NCBI GenBank assembly: GCA_051004815.1
Contig: JBPCJY010000102.1
Coordinates: 1-29,413, forward strand
Direction of reading: 5' to 3'
Length of the DNA: 29,413 nucleotides
Origin: JBBQXY01 sp051004815
GTDB taxonomy: Bacteria > Chloroflexota > Ktedonobacteria > Ktedonobacterales > Ktedonobacteraceae
Positions 8,352 through 15,589 of this stretch are shown piece by piece. Position numbers and translations under genes: made by a program. The notes under the pieces were generated by a model. It was not told the DNA's origin. It saw only the letters and a program-made list of their open reading frames with translations, and made no database searches. Every line of letters begins with the position of its first letter. Positions within the stretch are counted from its first letter, which is position 1.

Positions 8352-8629
8352 ATATCTTTGTTGATGAGAATATTCCACAACAGATCGTGGCATTGCTTCG
8401 TGCAGAAGGCCACAAGGTAGAATATGTCACACGACAAATAGAAGATCGCATCATTCTCGATCACGCTTATCAACAGCAAGCTCTTCTGCTTCGCGTCTCA
8501 AGAACCATCCCTATCAAAGATCGAGCAAGAATTCTGGCGAATGTGTTGCAACACCGTCAAAACGAGCTTCACGCATCCTTTACAACACTTACTGAGGCAA
8601 TCATTGTCATTCGTCGTCCGCTACCTTAA
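8348..8629 (+). CDS. DUF5615-like PIN-type toxin, internally truncated
   Basis: The 93-residue product begins like a DUF5615 PIN-like protein: MNIFVDENIP with the first acidic site (Asp6, Glu7) and LLRAEGHKVEYV. It ends like one too (IKDRARILANVLQHRQNELHASFTTLTEAIIVIRRP). Between these, family members normally have a block of the form LLLTxDxDFGELVF...GVILLR with the central conserved Asp residues. Here ALLL runs directly into RVSRT, so about 25 residues including those acids are missing. Recombination between the two LLL-encoding segments would explain an in-frame loss. The protein is probably inactive as a nuclease. It overlaps the antitoxin gene by 4 bases. Confidence 0.75.
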   Translation: MNIFVDENIPQQIVALLRAEGHKVEYVTRQIEDRIILDHAYQQQALLLRVSRTIPIKDRARILANVLQHRQNELHASFTTLTEAIIVIRRPLP

Positions 8630-8736
8630 TGATATAGCAAACGCATATCGCTACAGCAAATGAGCAAACAGAACTTGTTAGAGTAAATCATGAGGCCGAC
8701 ATTCATCGGAGTAGATACCAGCCATTTGCTCTCTCC

Positions 8737-10086
8737 CTACAACTCCCGACTCCGCGTCTTGATAATATCCGTAATACGCTCCATGAAATCAGCTAGCCGC
8801 ATCATCCCCAGATTCTCGTTCGTGCGCAGGCGTACCGAAGCAGCATTCTCAGCCTTTTCCTTATCGCCGACGACCAACATATACGGAAACTTCTGCATCT
8901 GCGCGTCACGCACCTTCGCGTTCATGCGCTCACTGCGCGTATCGACCTCCACCCGTATTCCTGCTGACCGCAGTTGCCGGGCGACATCCTGCGCATAAAC
9001 TACATGCTTATCCGCAATGGGTATCATCATCACCTGTACCGGAGCCAGCCATACAGGGAAAGCTCCCGCGTAGTGTTCAAGCAGAATGGCAATTACGCGC
9101 TCGACCGAACCAAAGTTGGCGCGGTGAATCATCGCGGGGCGATGGTGCTGCCCATCCATGCCGATATAACTCAAATCGAAACGTTCGGGCAGATTGTAGT
9201 CTAGCTGGGCCGTGCCAAGTTGCCACTGGCGACCCAGCGTATCCGAGAAAAGGAAGTCGAGTTTTGGGCCATAGAAACCTGCCTCGCCCACCGCTATCGA
9301 ATACGGCAAATCGAGCTTCTTCACGACCTTCACCAGCACATCCTGCGCCTTCTCCCACGCTTCATCGCTACCGATATATTTGGCACTGGCGGGATCACGC
9401 AAGCCGATCCGCGCCACGAAATTGTTGAGGTTGAGCGCACGAAAGACAAACAGGGATAGCTCAATGACTCGCGCAAACTCATCCTCAACATCTTCGGGCG
9501 CGAGGAAGATGTGTGCATCGTCTACTGTGAAGTTTCGCGTGCGCAACAGACCATTGAGCACCCCACTCTGCTCGTAGCGGTAGACCGTGCCAAATTCGGC
9601 CAGGCGTAGCGGCAGATCGCGATAGGAACGCGGCTCGTTTTTGTATATCTGGATGTGGTGCGGGCAGTTCATCGGTTTCAGGATGTATGCCTCGTCATCG
9701 TTGTGGCTCTCCTCATTGCTCGCGTCCACAACATGACTGCCACCTACCGCACAGCACCCATCGTGCGAATGTATCCATTGCTCCTCTGCCCTTGCCTCGG
9801 ACTCCCCTTCCACCATCGGCGGATAGATGCTATCGCGATACTTATACCAATGACCACTTGTTTTGTAGAGTCCGATCTTGCCAATATGGGGCGTCACCAC
9901 CGGCAGGTAGCCGCGCTCAAGCTGCTCCTGGCGCAGGAAACGCTCCAGCGTATCACGTAGAATGGCTCCCCTGGGCAACCAGAGCGGTAAGCCTGACCCA
10001 ACATCATTCGTGAACATAAAAAGACCGAGTTCACGTCCCAATACACGGTGACTATTCGCGTCCGCGAATTCTGCTTGCATTGACAT
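8737..10086 (-). CDS. Threonyl-tRNA synthetase paralogue without editing domain
   Basis: This 449-residue class II synthetase contains only the catalytic core and the C-terminal anticodon-binding domain. Motif 2/zinc region LKPMNCPHH (Cys141), DDAH and RPAMIHRA provide the three zinc ligands that bind threonine, so the active site appears intact. It lacks both the TGS domain and the HxxxH/CxGPH editing domain of the upstream paralogue. An insertion of about 35 residues (about 94-130), rich in His, Cys, Asp and Glu, precedes the catalytic core motif. The start at 10086 is chosen for GAAAGGAAC at 10092-10100; an in-frame extension to 10155 would enter the T-box terminator. It is controlled by its own threonine T-box. 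Possible roles are a starvation-induced or inhibitor-resistant synthetase. Confidence 0.93.
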   Translation of the reverse strand: MSMQAEFADANSHRVLGRELGLFMFTNDVGSGLPLWLPRGAILRDTLERFLRQEQLERGYLPVVTPHIGKIGLYKTSGHWYKYRDSIYPPMVEGESEARAEEQWIHSHDGCCAVGGSHVVDASNEESHNDDEAYILKPMNCPHHIQIYKNEPRSYRDLPLRLAEFGTVYRYEQSGVLNGLLRTRNFTVDDAHIFLAPEDVEDEFARVIELSLFVFRALNLNNFVARIGLRDPASAKYIGSDEAWEKAQDVLVKVVKKLDLPYSIAVGEAGFYGPKLDFLFSDTLGRQWQLGTAQLDYNLPERFDLSYIGMDGQHHRPAMIHRANFGSVERVIAILLEHYAGAFPVWLAPVQVMMIPIADKHVVYAQDVARQLRSAGIRVEVDTRSERMNAKVRDAQMQKFPYMLVVGDKEKAENAASVRLRTNENLGMMRLADFMERITDIIKTRSREL

Positions 10087-10130
10087 ACAATGTTCCTTTC
10101 TGCTACCAATGAAACGGCTCTTAAGGCCAT

Positions 10131-10171
10131 AAAAAAATGCCTTCTCATCCCACAAAGGGACGAAAAGGCAT
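10131..10171 (-). terminator. T-box terminator
   Basis: On the minus strand ATGCCTTTTCGTCCC pairs with GGGATGAGAAGGCAT (15-bp stem with G-U pairs, 5-base loop), followed by a run of seven T. The 5' arm lies just after the T-box core, as required for the switch. Confidence 0.9.
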
Positions 10172-10418
10172 GGTTACTTTTCGTGGTTCCACCCACATTC
10201 CGCGCAACTCGCCTTATAATAGCCTATATAGAGGCGCACATGTATTGCGTCCAAGGGCAAGTTCAACGCGCTTTATTTGACCGTTAACGGGGTCAAGCCG
10301 CACACATTACTGGCTCTGTGCAGGCTGGCGAGGGGTATTGCCTTCTTGCGGGTAAGAGCACTTTCAGCCGTCGGTGCTTCCTCTCTGTCTACCCCTGGGA
10401 AAGAACATGTCTCGCGTC
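10131..10418 (-). promoter_or_regulatory. Threonine T-box riboswitch of the editing-less synthetase
   Basis: Read on the minus strand, this has a Stem I base GCGAG...CTCGC, a distal AGAGAGGAAGCA...GGCTGAAAG segment, an ACC threonine specifier (complement at 10334-10336), the T-box core GGGTGGAACCACG (complement 10182-10194) and an intrinsic terminator (10131-10171). It is very similar to the T-box before the other thrS. Uncharged tRNA-Thr is expected to stabilise the antiterminator and let transcription into the synthetase gene. Confidence 0.92.
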
Positions 10419-10424
10419 TTCGCC

Positions 10425-10454
10425 ATAGTATTGCTTTATTTTTAACCTCTACAA
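10425..10454 (-). promoter_or_regulatory. Possible promoter for the second T-box transcript
   Basis: On the minus strand TTGTAG (10449-10454), an 18-base spacer and TACTAT (10425-10430) could drive the second leader. The -35 overlaps the stop codon of the upstream thrS. The match is weak, and readthrough from thrS is an alternative. Confidence 0.3.
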
Positions 10455-12239
10455 CTCCCGACTCCGCGTCTTGATAATACCCGTAATGCGCTCGATGAAA
10501 TCAGCTAGCGGCACCGCTCCCAGATTCTCATTCGTGCGCAAGCGAACGGCAACCGCTTTGTTCGCCGCCTCCTTATCGCCGACGACCAGCATATAGGGCA
10601 TCTTCTGCATCTGCGCATCACGCACCTTGGCATTCATACGCTCGCTGCGCGTATCAACTTCCACCCGCACTCCCGCCGCTTTCAGCTGCTCCATCACCTG
10701 ATGAGCATACTCGTTGTGCCGGTCGGCGATAGGGATCACCATCGCTTGCACCGGCGACAGCCAGACCGGGAAGGCACCGGCAAAGTGCTCGATAATCATC
10801 GCCATGAAGCGTTCCGTGGAACCCGTCACCGCCCGGTGAATCATTGCGGGGCGATGTGCCTGACCATCCTCGCCGATATACTCAAGGTCGAAATTATCCG
10901 GCTGGTTGAAGTCCAGTTGTATCGTGGCACACTGCCATTCGCGCCCCAGCGCATCGCGCACCATAAAGTCCAACTTGGGACCATAGAACGCAGCCTCACC
11001 AGGTACGGCCTTGTATTCAATACCACGCGTCTCGGCGGCAGAACGCAATGCCCCTTCGGCCTTCTCCCAGACTTCGTCGCTGCCAACGTAATCCTGCTTG
11101 TTCAGTGGATCGCGCAGCGAGAGCGAGATCCAGTAATCTTGCAAACCATAGGTATTGAAGACCTCCAGCGTCAGGTTCACTGCTCGATCAAATTCTTCCT
11201 GAATCTGGTCGGGGCGCAAGAAGACATGGGCATCATCCTGCGTCAGGCTGCGCACGCGTGCCAGGCCCGTCAACACCCCCGCTTTCTCGTAGCGGTACAG
11301 CGTCGCGAACTCGGCATAGCGCACCGGCAGCTCGCGATAGCTGTGCATCTGTGACTTATAGAGCGTGATATGATGCGGGCAGTTCATCGGTTTGAGTACG
11401 TAGGCCTCGTCTTCCGAAAGTTCTTGTTCACCCTGCATGATAGGGAACATGTTCTCGCGGTACGTATACCAGTGTTTCGACGTTTTATACAGCTTCACCT
11501 TGCCCAGATGTGCCGTCCAGACGTGTTGATAGCCGTACTTTTCCTGCGTCTCCCGTACATAGCTCTCCATCTGGTAGCGCAGCGTCTCCCCGCGTGGCAA
11601 GAACATCGGCACACCCGCTGGCAGATCATCGCTCAACACAAAAAGTTTGAGTTCGCGCCCCAGCTTGCGATGGTCGCGTTTCTGCGCCTCTTCCAGTCGC
11701 CACAGGTACTGGTCGAGTTCCTCCTGCGTGAACCACGCCGTGCCATACAAGCGTTGCAGCATGGGGCGATGCTCGTCCCCGCGCCAATAGGCACCCGCCA
11801 CGCTCATCAGCTTAAAGGGGCCGATCTCGCTCGTATTCTCCACATGTGGGCCACGGCACAGGTCCAGAAACGTGTCTTGCTGGTAAATGCCCACCTCTGC
11901 ATCCGGCAGATTCTCGATCAGTTCAACCTTGTACGTCTGCCCCTTCGCCCGAAAGTACTCCAGAGCTTTCTCGCGTGGCCAGCGATCCTGGATGAATGGG
12001 TACTTGCCAGCGATAATTCGCGCCATCCGTTGCTCGATGTCGGGCAAGTCATCGGGGGTAAGCGCACGGGGCAAATCAAAATCATAGTAAAAGCCATTCT
12101 CAATGGCTGGCCCGATAGCAAGTTTGGCGTCAGGAAAAATCTCCTGCACAGCTTCCGCCATCACATGTGCCGCCGAGTGGCGCATGCGCTGGATCGGCGT
12201 ATAGCTCACCGATTGTAGGATTTCTGCTTCAACCGACAT
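10449..12239 (-). CDS. thrS: Threonyl-tRNA synthetase (TGS-less)
   Basis: This 596-residue enzyme attaches threonine to tRNA-Thr. It begins directly with the editing domain: H21-x3-H25 and C128-x-GPH132, the sites that clear mis-attached serine. It continues into the class II catalytic core with zinc ligands Cys287 (LKPMNCPHH), the DDAH His and the MIHRA His, and ends with the anticodon-binding domain (RVEVDTRSERMNAKVRDAQ). The N-terminal TGS domain of the ~640-residue E. coli form is absent. The start is supported by GAGGAGG seven bases upstream. It is the upstream gene of a tandem pair; its C-terminal half closely resembles the paralogue at 8737-10086. It is controlled by the T-box at 12267-12565. 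Confidence 0.97.
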   Translation of the reverse strand: MSVEAEILQSVSYTPIQRMRHSAAHVMAEAVQEIFPDAKLAIGPAIENGFYYDFDLPRALTPDDLPDIEQRMARIIAGKYPFIQDRWPREKALEYFRAKGQTYKVELIENLPDAEVGIYQQDTFLDLCRGPHVENTSEIGPFKLMSVAGAYWRGDEHRPMLQRLYGTAWFTQEELDQYLWRLEEAQKRDHRKLGRELKLFVLSDDLPAGVPMFLPRGETLRYQMESYVRETQEKYGYQHVWTAHLGKVKLYKTSKHWYTYRENMFPIMQGEQELSEDEAYVLKPMNCPHHITLYKSQMHSYRELPVRYAEFATLYRYEKAGVLTGLARVRSLTQDDAHVFLRPDQIQEEFDRAVNLTLEVFNTYGLQDYWISLSLRDPLNKQDYVGSDEVWEKAEGALRSAAETRGIEYKAVPGEAAFYGPKLDFMVRDALGREWQCATIQLDFNQPDNFDLEYIGEDGQAHRPAMIHRAVTGSTERFMAMIIEHFAGAFPVWLSPVQAMVIPIADRHNEYAHQVMEQLKAAGVRVEVDTRSERMNAKVRDAQMQKMPYMLVVGDKEAANKAVAVRLRTNENLGAVPLADFIERITGIIKTRSREL

Positions 12240-12266
12240 GATGAATCCTCCTCAAAAACAGACAAT

Positions 12267-12304
12267 AAAAAAAACCTTTCCATCCCACCATTGGGACGAA
12301 AAGG
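12267..12304 (-). terminator. T-box terminator of thrS
   Basis: On the minus strand CCTTTTCGTCCC and GGGATGGAAAGG form a 12-bp stem (two G-U pairs) around a 6-base loop, followed by eight T. It lies between the T-box core and the thrS start. Confidence 0.9.
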
Positions 12305-12565
12305 CATAACACTCTTCGTGGTTCCACCCAGCTTCCGCATTTCTCCCCGCGAGCCAATCCCACCACCTGGCGGAATATCACATGAGCAGAAAAACGCGCT
12401 CTACCGACCGCTAACGGGGTCGAACCGCGTACATTACTGACTCTGTACAGGCTAGCGAGTGGTATCGTCCTCTTGCGGGTAGGAGCACTTTCAGCCGTCG
12501 ATGCTTCCTCTCTGTCCACCCCTGGGAAGAGACATGTCTCGCGTAAATGCCATATATAACGACTA
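12267..12565 (-). promoter_or_regulatory. Threonine T-box riboswitch of thrS
   Basis: The minus-strand leader carries the Stem I base GCGAG...CTCGC, the distal AGAGAGGAAGCA...GGCTGAAAG segment, an ACC specifier just before the 3' Stem I strand (complement at 12461-12463), the T-box core GGGTGGAACCACG (complement 12317-12329) and a terminator (12267-12304). ACC is a threonine codon, matching the gene downstream. Confidence 0.94.
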
Positions 12566-12571
12566 TTAAAA

Positions 12572-12600
12572 AGCATACCATACTTACGGGCAGAAGTAAA
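12572..12600 (-). promoter_or_regulatory. Promoter of the thrS T-box transcript
   Basis: On the minus strand TTTACT (12595-12600), a 17-base spacer and TATGCT (12572-12577), preceded by TGG, form an extended -10 promoter. The start near 12565 matches the beginning of the T-box Stem I. Confidence 0.6.
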
Positions 12601-12627
12601 GTAATTTTTTCAGCCTTAACCCCCTAT

Positions 12628-12656
12628 TTGCCTATTTTTCCCTCATGCTGTATACT
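12628..12656 (+). promoter_or_regulatory. Candidate promoter of the universal stress protein gene
   Basis: TTGCCT (12628-12633), a 17-base spacer and TATACT (12651-12656) lie divergent from the thrS promoter, with about 30 bases between the two -35 elements. Transcription near 12663 would leave a leader of about 115 bases. Confidence 0.5.
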
Positions 12657-12778
12657 ACATCTATAAAGTATGTGCTTGGACGCAAGAAATCCCACATACA
12701 TCGTTCGTCTAGCCTGTTTCTCTTTGGCCAGCACCGCGTGACCAGTTGTAAAGCAAGCACATCATAACGTGGAACACT

Positions 12779-13501
12779 ATGAATAAGCGCATTTTGCTGG
12801 GCATCGATCTTTCTATCACGCCTGCAACACACTATGCAATGCGTGCGGCGAGCGAGTTGTTAACGCACTCCTCGTCCCAGTTGCACCTTGTCCTCCTCTG
12901 TGTCATTCCCACTCCCACAGTCGCTTCCCCTGCCACCAGCATGTATGTTGGACACCTCATGCCCTTTTCCGTCACCTCTGAGCAGCGTACCCTGGCGGAA
13001 GATGTCTTATGCCAGACCCGCCAAGCCTTGCAGCAAGACGGCATTGCCCCGGAGCAGATCGAAATACTGCTCCGTATTGGCCTGCCCGCCGACGAAATTA
13101 TCAAAGCAGCGCGGGAACTCCATGCCAGCTTCATCATCGTTGGCAGCCGTGGCAATGCACTCCAGCAGCGCATCCGGCGTTTCTTCATGGGCAGCATCTC
13201 GCAGCGCGTGCTGCAACTTGCCCCTTGCCCCGTCATGATCGTCCCAGCACCCGCAGTTCCCCGCCCCGGCGACCTCGTCACCTGGTATCAAGAAGCCATC
13301 ACCGTCTATCTACAGCAGCATACCGACGCCCTCACCGTCTTTACGCCATATGAAGTCGCACAGAAGTTTGTACCGCCCAATAAGAAAACGCCCGGACGCA
13401 AGGAGATCGCCGCCGCCACCCTCGCCCTGGAGCAACTGACAGGAACAGGCCTACTCTGCCGTCACGATGTCAAAGGTGCCCTACTCTATGTCAATGATTA
13501 A
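12779..13501 (+). CDS. Universal stress protein (UspA family) with C-terminal extension
   Basis: This 240-residue cytosolic protein has one Usp domain (about 1-157). It begins RILLGIDLS and ends with the ATP-binding pattern G122-x2-G125...G138-S139 (VGSRGN, MGSISQ), then CPVMIV, so it belongs to the ATP-binding subgroup. About 80 further residues follow, with WYQEAITVYLQQ and KKTPGRKEIAAATLALEQL helices that I do not recognise; a small winged-helix-like fold is possible. Usp proteins support survival under starvation or other stress, and the exact role is not predictable. The ribosome binding site is weak (GTGGAA). It is transcribed divergently from thrS. Confidence 0.88.
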   Translation: MNKRILLGIDLSITPATHYAMRAASELLTHSSSQLHLVLLCVIPTPTVASPATSMYVGHLMPFSVTSEQRTLAEDVLCQTRQALQQDGIAPEQIEILLRIGLPADEIIKAARELHASFIIVGSRGNALQQRIRRFFMGSISQRVLQLAPCPVMIVPAPAVPRPGDLVTWYQEAITVYLQQHTDALTVFTPYEVAQKFVPPNKKTPGRKEIAAATLALEQLTGTGLLCRHDVKGALLYVND

Positions 13502-13581
13502 CCCGCACCCCAACTTCCTCAACTTCTTGACAATCTCAATAGTCTAGGTTAAGCTACATGCAATTAGTGGCAGTTTTGTGT

Positions 13582-13604
13582 AAAAAAGTTCTGGGGACTT
13601 TTTT
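13582..13604. terminator. Terminator after the universal stress gene
   Basis: AAAAAAGTTC and GGACTTTTTT form a 10-bp stem around TGG. The T-run is inside the 3' arm, and the A-run makes it usable in either direction. It lies 80 bases after the stress gene's stop. Confidence 0.65.
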
Positions 13605-13704
13605 CTTCGGCAACCTTCATTCTAAAAGAACCATAGATAAAGAACCATCGCAACCAACTGTAATGAATAGTGACCTTCGGGGCCAGATAGACCCGACCGT
13701 TTGA

Positions 13705-13734
13705 ATAATGATGACTTGTCACGTCTATCATTAT
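13705..13734. promoter_or_regulatory. Inverted repeat upstream of the sigma factor gene
   Basis: ATAATGATGAC and GTC-T-ATCATTAT form 11 base pairs with one bulged T around TTGTCAC. The element lies 65-95 bases before the sigma gene, and its right arm overlaps a possible -10 (TATCAT or TATAAC). It may be an operator or a leader hairpin. Confidence 0.4.
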
Positions 13735-13798
13735 AACGGCTTGGATTCGTATGTGGAACCCCTACTTCAGCGTCGGCTGAGGAGAGCAGGTCAAGAGC

Positions 13799-14500
13799 AT
13801 GGGTATTGAGATGGATAAACCCCCTCGAGATATGAGCTTAGCAGAACTTTCAGCTCGCTGTTCGGGCGAGGTTAACCGCTATATGCATGAAGAAGCGCAC
13901 AATGACGATTATTGTCTGGAGATATTTCGCCGCGCCATGTTGCAAAACGACGCCCACGCCTGGGAACTGTTAACGCAACGTTTTCATAACCTGCTCGTCA
14001 GCTGGGTGCGCCGCCATCCCAGTCGCGAGATAGCCTATCGCCTTGATAGCGAGGAAAACTACGTCGCATTCGCCTTTGAACGCTTTTGGAAGGTAACGGT
14101 ACGCAACAATGCCCTGGAATTTAACACTCTCGCCAGTGCCTTGGCCTTTCTACGTGCCTGCCTCAATAGTGCCATCATTGATACATTGCGTGGCTATTCG
14201 CGCCCCAACGAAGTACCATTACCAGAACCGGGCTTCCCGGAAGAACCTGCCGTGGATGACCCTGCTGATGGAGAGAGTTCCGAAACCTGGCACGTCATCA
14301 AGGGTTTACTGCCCAACGAACGCGAGCAGCGTGTCGCCTATCTCCTCTACCACTGTGGCCTCAAGCCGCGCGAAATTGTGCAGTTCTGTCCACAAGAATT
14401 CGATGATGTGCATGAGATCTATCGCCTCATACGCAACATCCGCGACCGACTTGAACGTAACAAGGATCGCCTGCGTTGGCTATTAGGTGACGATGAATGA
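13799..14500 (+). CDS. Sigma-70 family (ECF-like) RNA polymerase sigma factor
   Basis: This 233-residue protein has a region 2-like helical block (about 52-140: AWELLTQRFHNLLVSWV, then ALAFLRACLNSAIIDTLRGY) that would bind core polymerase and the -10 element. An acidic linker (about 143-160) follows. A region 4-like helix-turn-helix lies at about 168-225 (LLPNEREQRVAYLLYHCGLKPREIV). The family match is by pattern only; the region 4 turn is longer than in typical ECF factors. The start at 13799 is used because of an AGG/GGAGAG site upstream; a second in-frame ATG at 13811 is possible. A zinc-finger anti-sigma-like protein follows 139 bases later, the usual partner arrangement. Confidence 0.82.
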   Translation: MGIEMDKPPRDMSLAELSARCSGEVNRYMHEEAHNDDYCLEIFRRAMLQNDAHAWELLTQRFHNLLVSWVRRHPSREIAYRLDSEENYVAFAFERFWKVTVRNNALEFNTLASALAFLRACLNSAIIDTLRGYSRPNEVPLPEPGFPEEPAVDDPADGESSETWHVIKGLLPNEREQRVAYLLYHCGLKPREIVQFCPQEFDDVHEIYRLIRNIRDRLERNKDRLRWLLGDDE

Positions 14501-14506
14501 TACACT
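14498..14506 (+). promoter_or_regulatory. Possible internal promoter of the anti-sigma gene
   Basis: TGATACACT forms an extended -10 overlapping the sigma stop codon, with TATACT twice just downstream (14513-14523). No clear -35 is seen at the right distance. If real, it would allow the anti-sigma to be made independently of the sigma gene. Confidence 0.3.
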
Positions 14507-14639
14507 CTCTTATATACTATACTGTGTGAAACCGAGGCGCGAAAAAACGTTCTCTGGCACGTTTATACAGCAACACAAACAGCATGGAATTGCTTCAATC
14601 GTAAATGCCATTCATGCCAAAGAATAGGAAACACGAACT

Positions 14640-15449
14640 ATGGACTGTTTGCATTCACAGGCCCCCAATGACGAGGAACTCTTGAGCTATGCGCTCGACG
14701 GAGAAACGTTGCCCGCACGGAAACAGGCACACCTGGATCAATGTGACCTCTGCCAACAGCGCTTAGCCGGATACAAACAGGTCAATGCCTCGCTCGTTTC
14801 ACACCTCTATCGTCGCTTATGTCCCGATGGTTTACAACTCAGCCTCTATTGTGAGAACTTGCTGCCAGACGACGAGAAGATACGCATCGCGACCCACGTA
14901 GTAGACTGCCCTCTCTGCACAAAAGAAGTAGCCGAAACGCGCCGCTTCATGCGCGAAGTACCGCTACGTACCTCCCATGCATCTTCACTGGTGGAAGCCG
15001 GTCGCCGTTTCATCGAGGAATTACTGGCACCGTCATCAGCACGACGCATTTTTGCTACCCTGGTTCGCCAGCAGGCGCAACTGGTCGTGCGCAATAGCAA
15101 CAATAGCACGAATAAAGGTTGGCCGCGCCAGTACCGGGCCGAGGCTATCGACATTTCGCTGCACCTCTCGCGTGCCAGCAATGGCGCATACATGTTGCTC
15201 GGTATACTCACCAGCGTGGACAATGCTGAAACGGTCGATGCATTCGAGGGAGCGCGAGCAGAGTTATACCCTGCACCTTTTGAGCGTGGCAACGCGGAAG
15301 CATTGGTCAAAATACCCCTGTGTGAGGCCACCGTAGACGACCTGGGGAATATCGTATTTAACGCTGTACCCATCGGTGAATATATTCTGCTTATTCATCT
15401 TCCCAACCAGAATATCATCATCGAAGGTATCACCATCGAGCATGGCTAA
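14640..15449 (+). CDS. Soluble anti-sigma-like protein with two zinc fingers
   Basis: This 269-residue protein carries two copies of the zinc-binding anti-sigma pattern H-x3-C-x2-C: H31/C35/C38 and H86/C90/C93. Each follows a helix beginning near a DEELLSYALDGE or LSLYCENLLPDDE segment. No transmembrane helix is seen, so it should act in the cytoplasm. The C-terminal half (about 155-269) is predicted beta-rich, with LSRASNGAYMLLGILTS and FNAVPIGEYILLIHLP, resembling carboxypeptidase-regulatory or CnaB-like sandwiches; I cannot assign it firmly. AGGAA nine bases upstream supports the start. It probably binds the sigma factor encoded just upstream. The proteases on the opposite strand are candidate effectors acting on it, which is inference. 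Confidence 0.8.
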   Translation: MDCLHSQAPNDEELLSYALDGETLPARKQAHLDQCDLCQQRLAGYKQVNASLVSHLYRRLCPDGLQLSLYCENLLPDDEKIRIATHVVDCPLCTKEVAETRRFMREVPLRTSHASSLVEAGRRFIEELLAPSSARRIFATLVRQQAQLVVRNSNNSTNKGWPRQYRAEAIDISLHLSRASNGAYMLLGILTSVDNAETVDAFEGARAELYPAPFERGNAEALVKIPLCEATVDDLGNIVFNAVPIGEYILLIHLPNQNIIIEGITIEHG

Positions 15450-15514
15450 CGAACTATGTGTTTTTCTCATCTTATTGGTAGTTAAGGTGCAGCCCAGCCA
15501 AAATCGAAACTGCA

Positions 15515-15553
15515 ATCATCTGGTTCCCTCGTAGGCAGAGGAAACCAGATGAT
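15515..15553. terminator. Bidirectional hairpin between convergent genes
   Basis: ATCATCTGGTTCCCTC pairs with GAGGAAACCAGATGAT (16 positions, one mismatch) around a 7-base loop. It lies between the anti-sigma gene (plus) and the subtilase gene (minus). No strong T-run flanks it. Confidence 0.6.
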
Positions 15554-15589
15554 CAATACACTTCGAGAATCTGCTGCTGCATACCTGAT

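Noticed and set aside
10087..10155. N-terminal extension of the short ThrRS
   Set aside because: The extension overlaps the T-box terminator; the start at 10086 has GAAAGGAAC upstream.
10701..11354. 217-codon plus-strand frame opposite thrS
   Set aside because: It lies antisense to the conserved catalytic and anticodon-binding parts of thrS and shows no domain.
11370..12218. 282-codon plus-strand frame opposite thrS
   Set aside because: It is antisense to the editing and catalytic domains of ThrRS and has no family features.
13527..13555. TTGACA with a 17-base spacer and TAAGCT as the sigma gene promoter
   Set aside because: The -10 is poor and a strong hairpin (13582-13604) lies directly downstream, so it is unlikely to drive the sigma gene.
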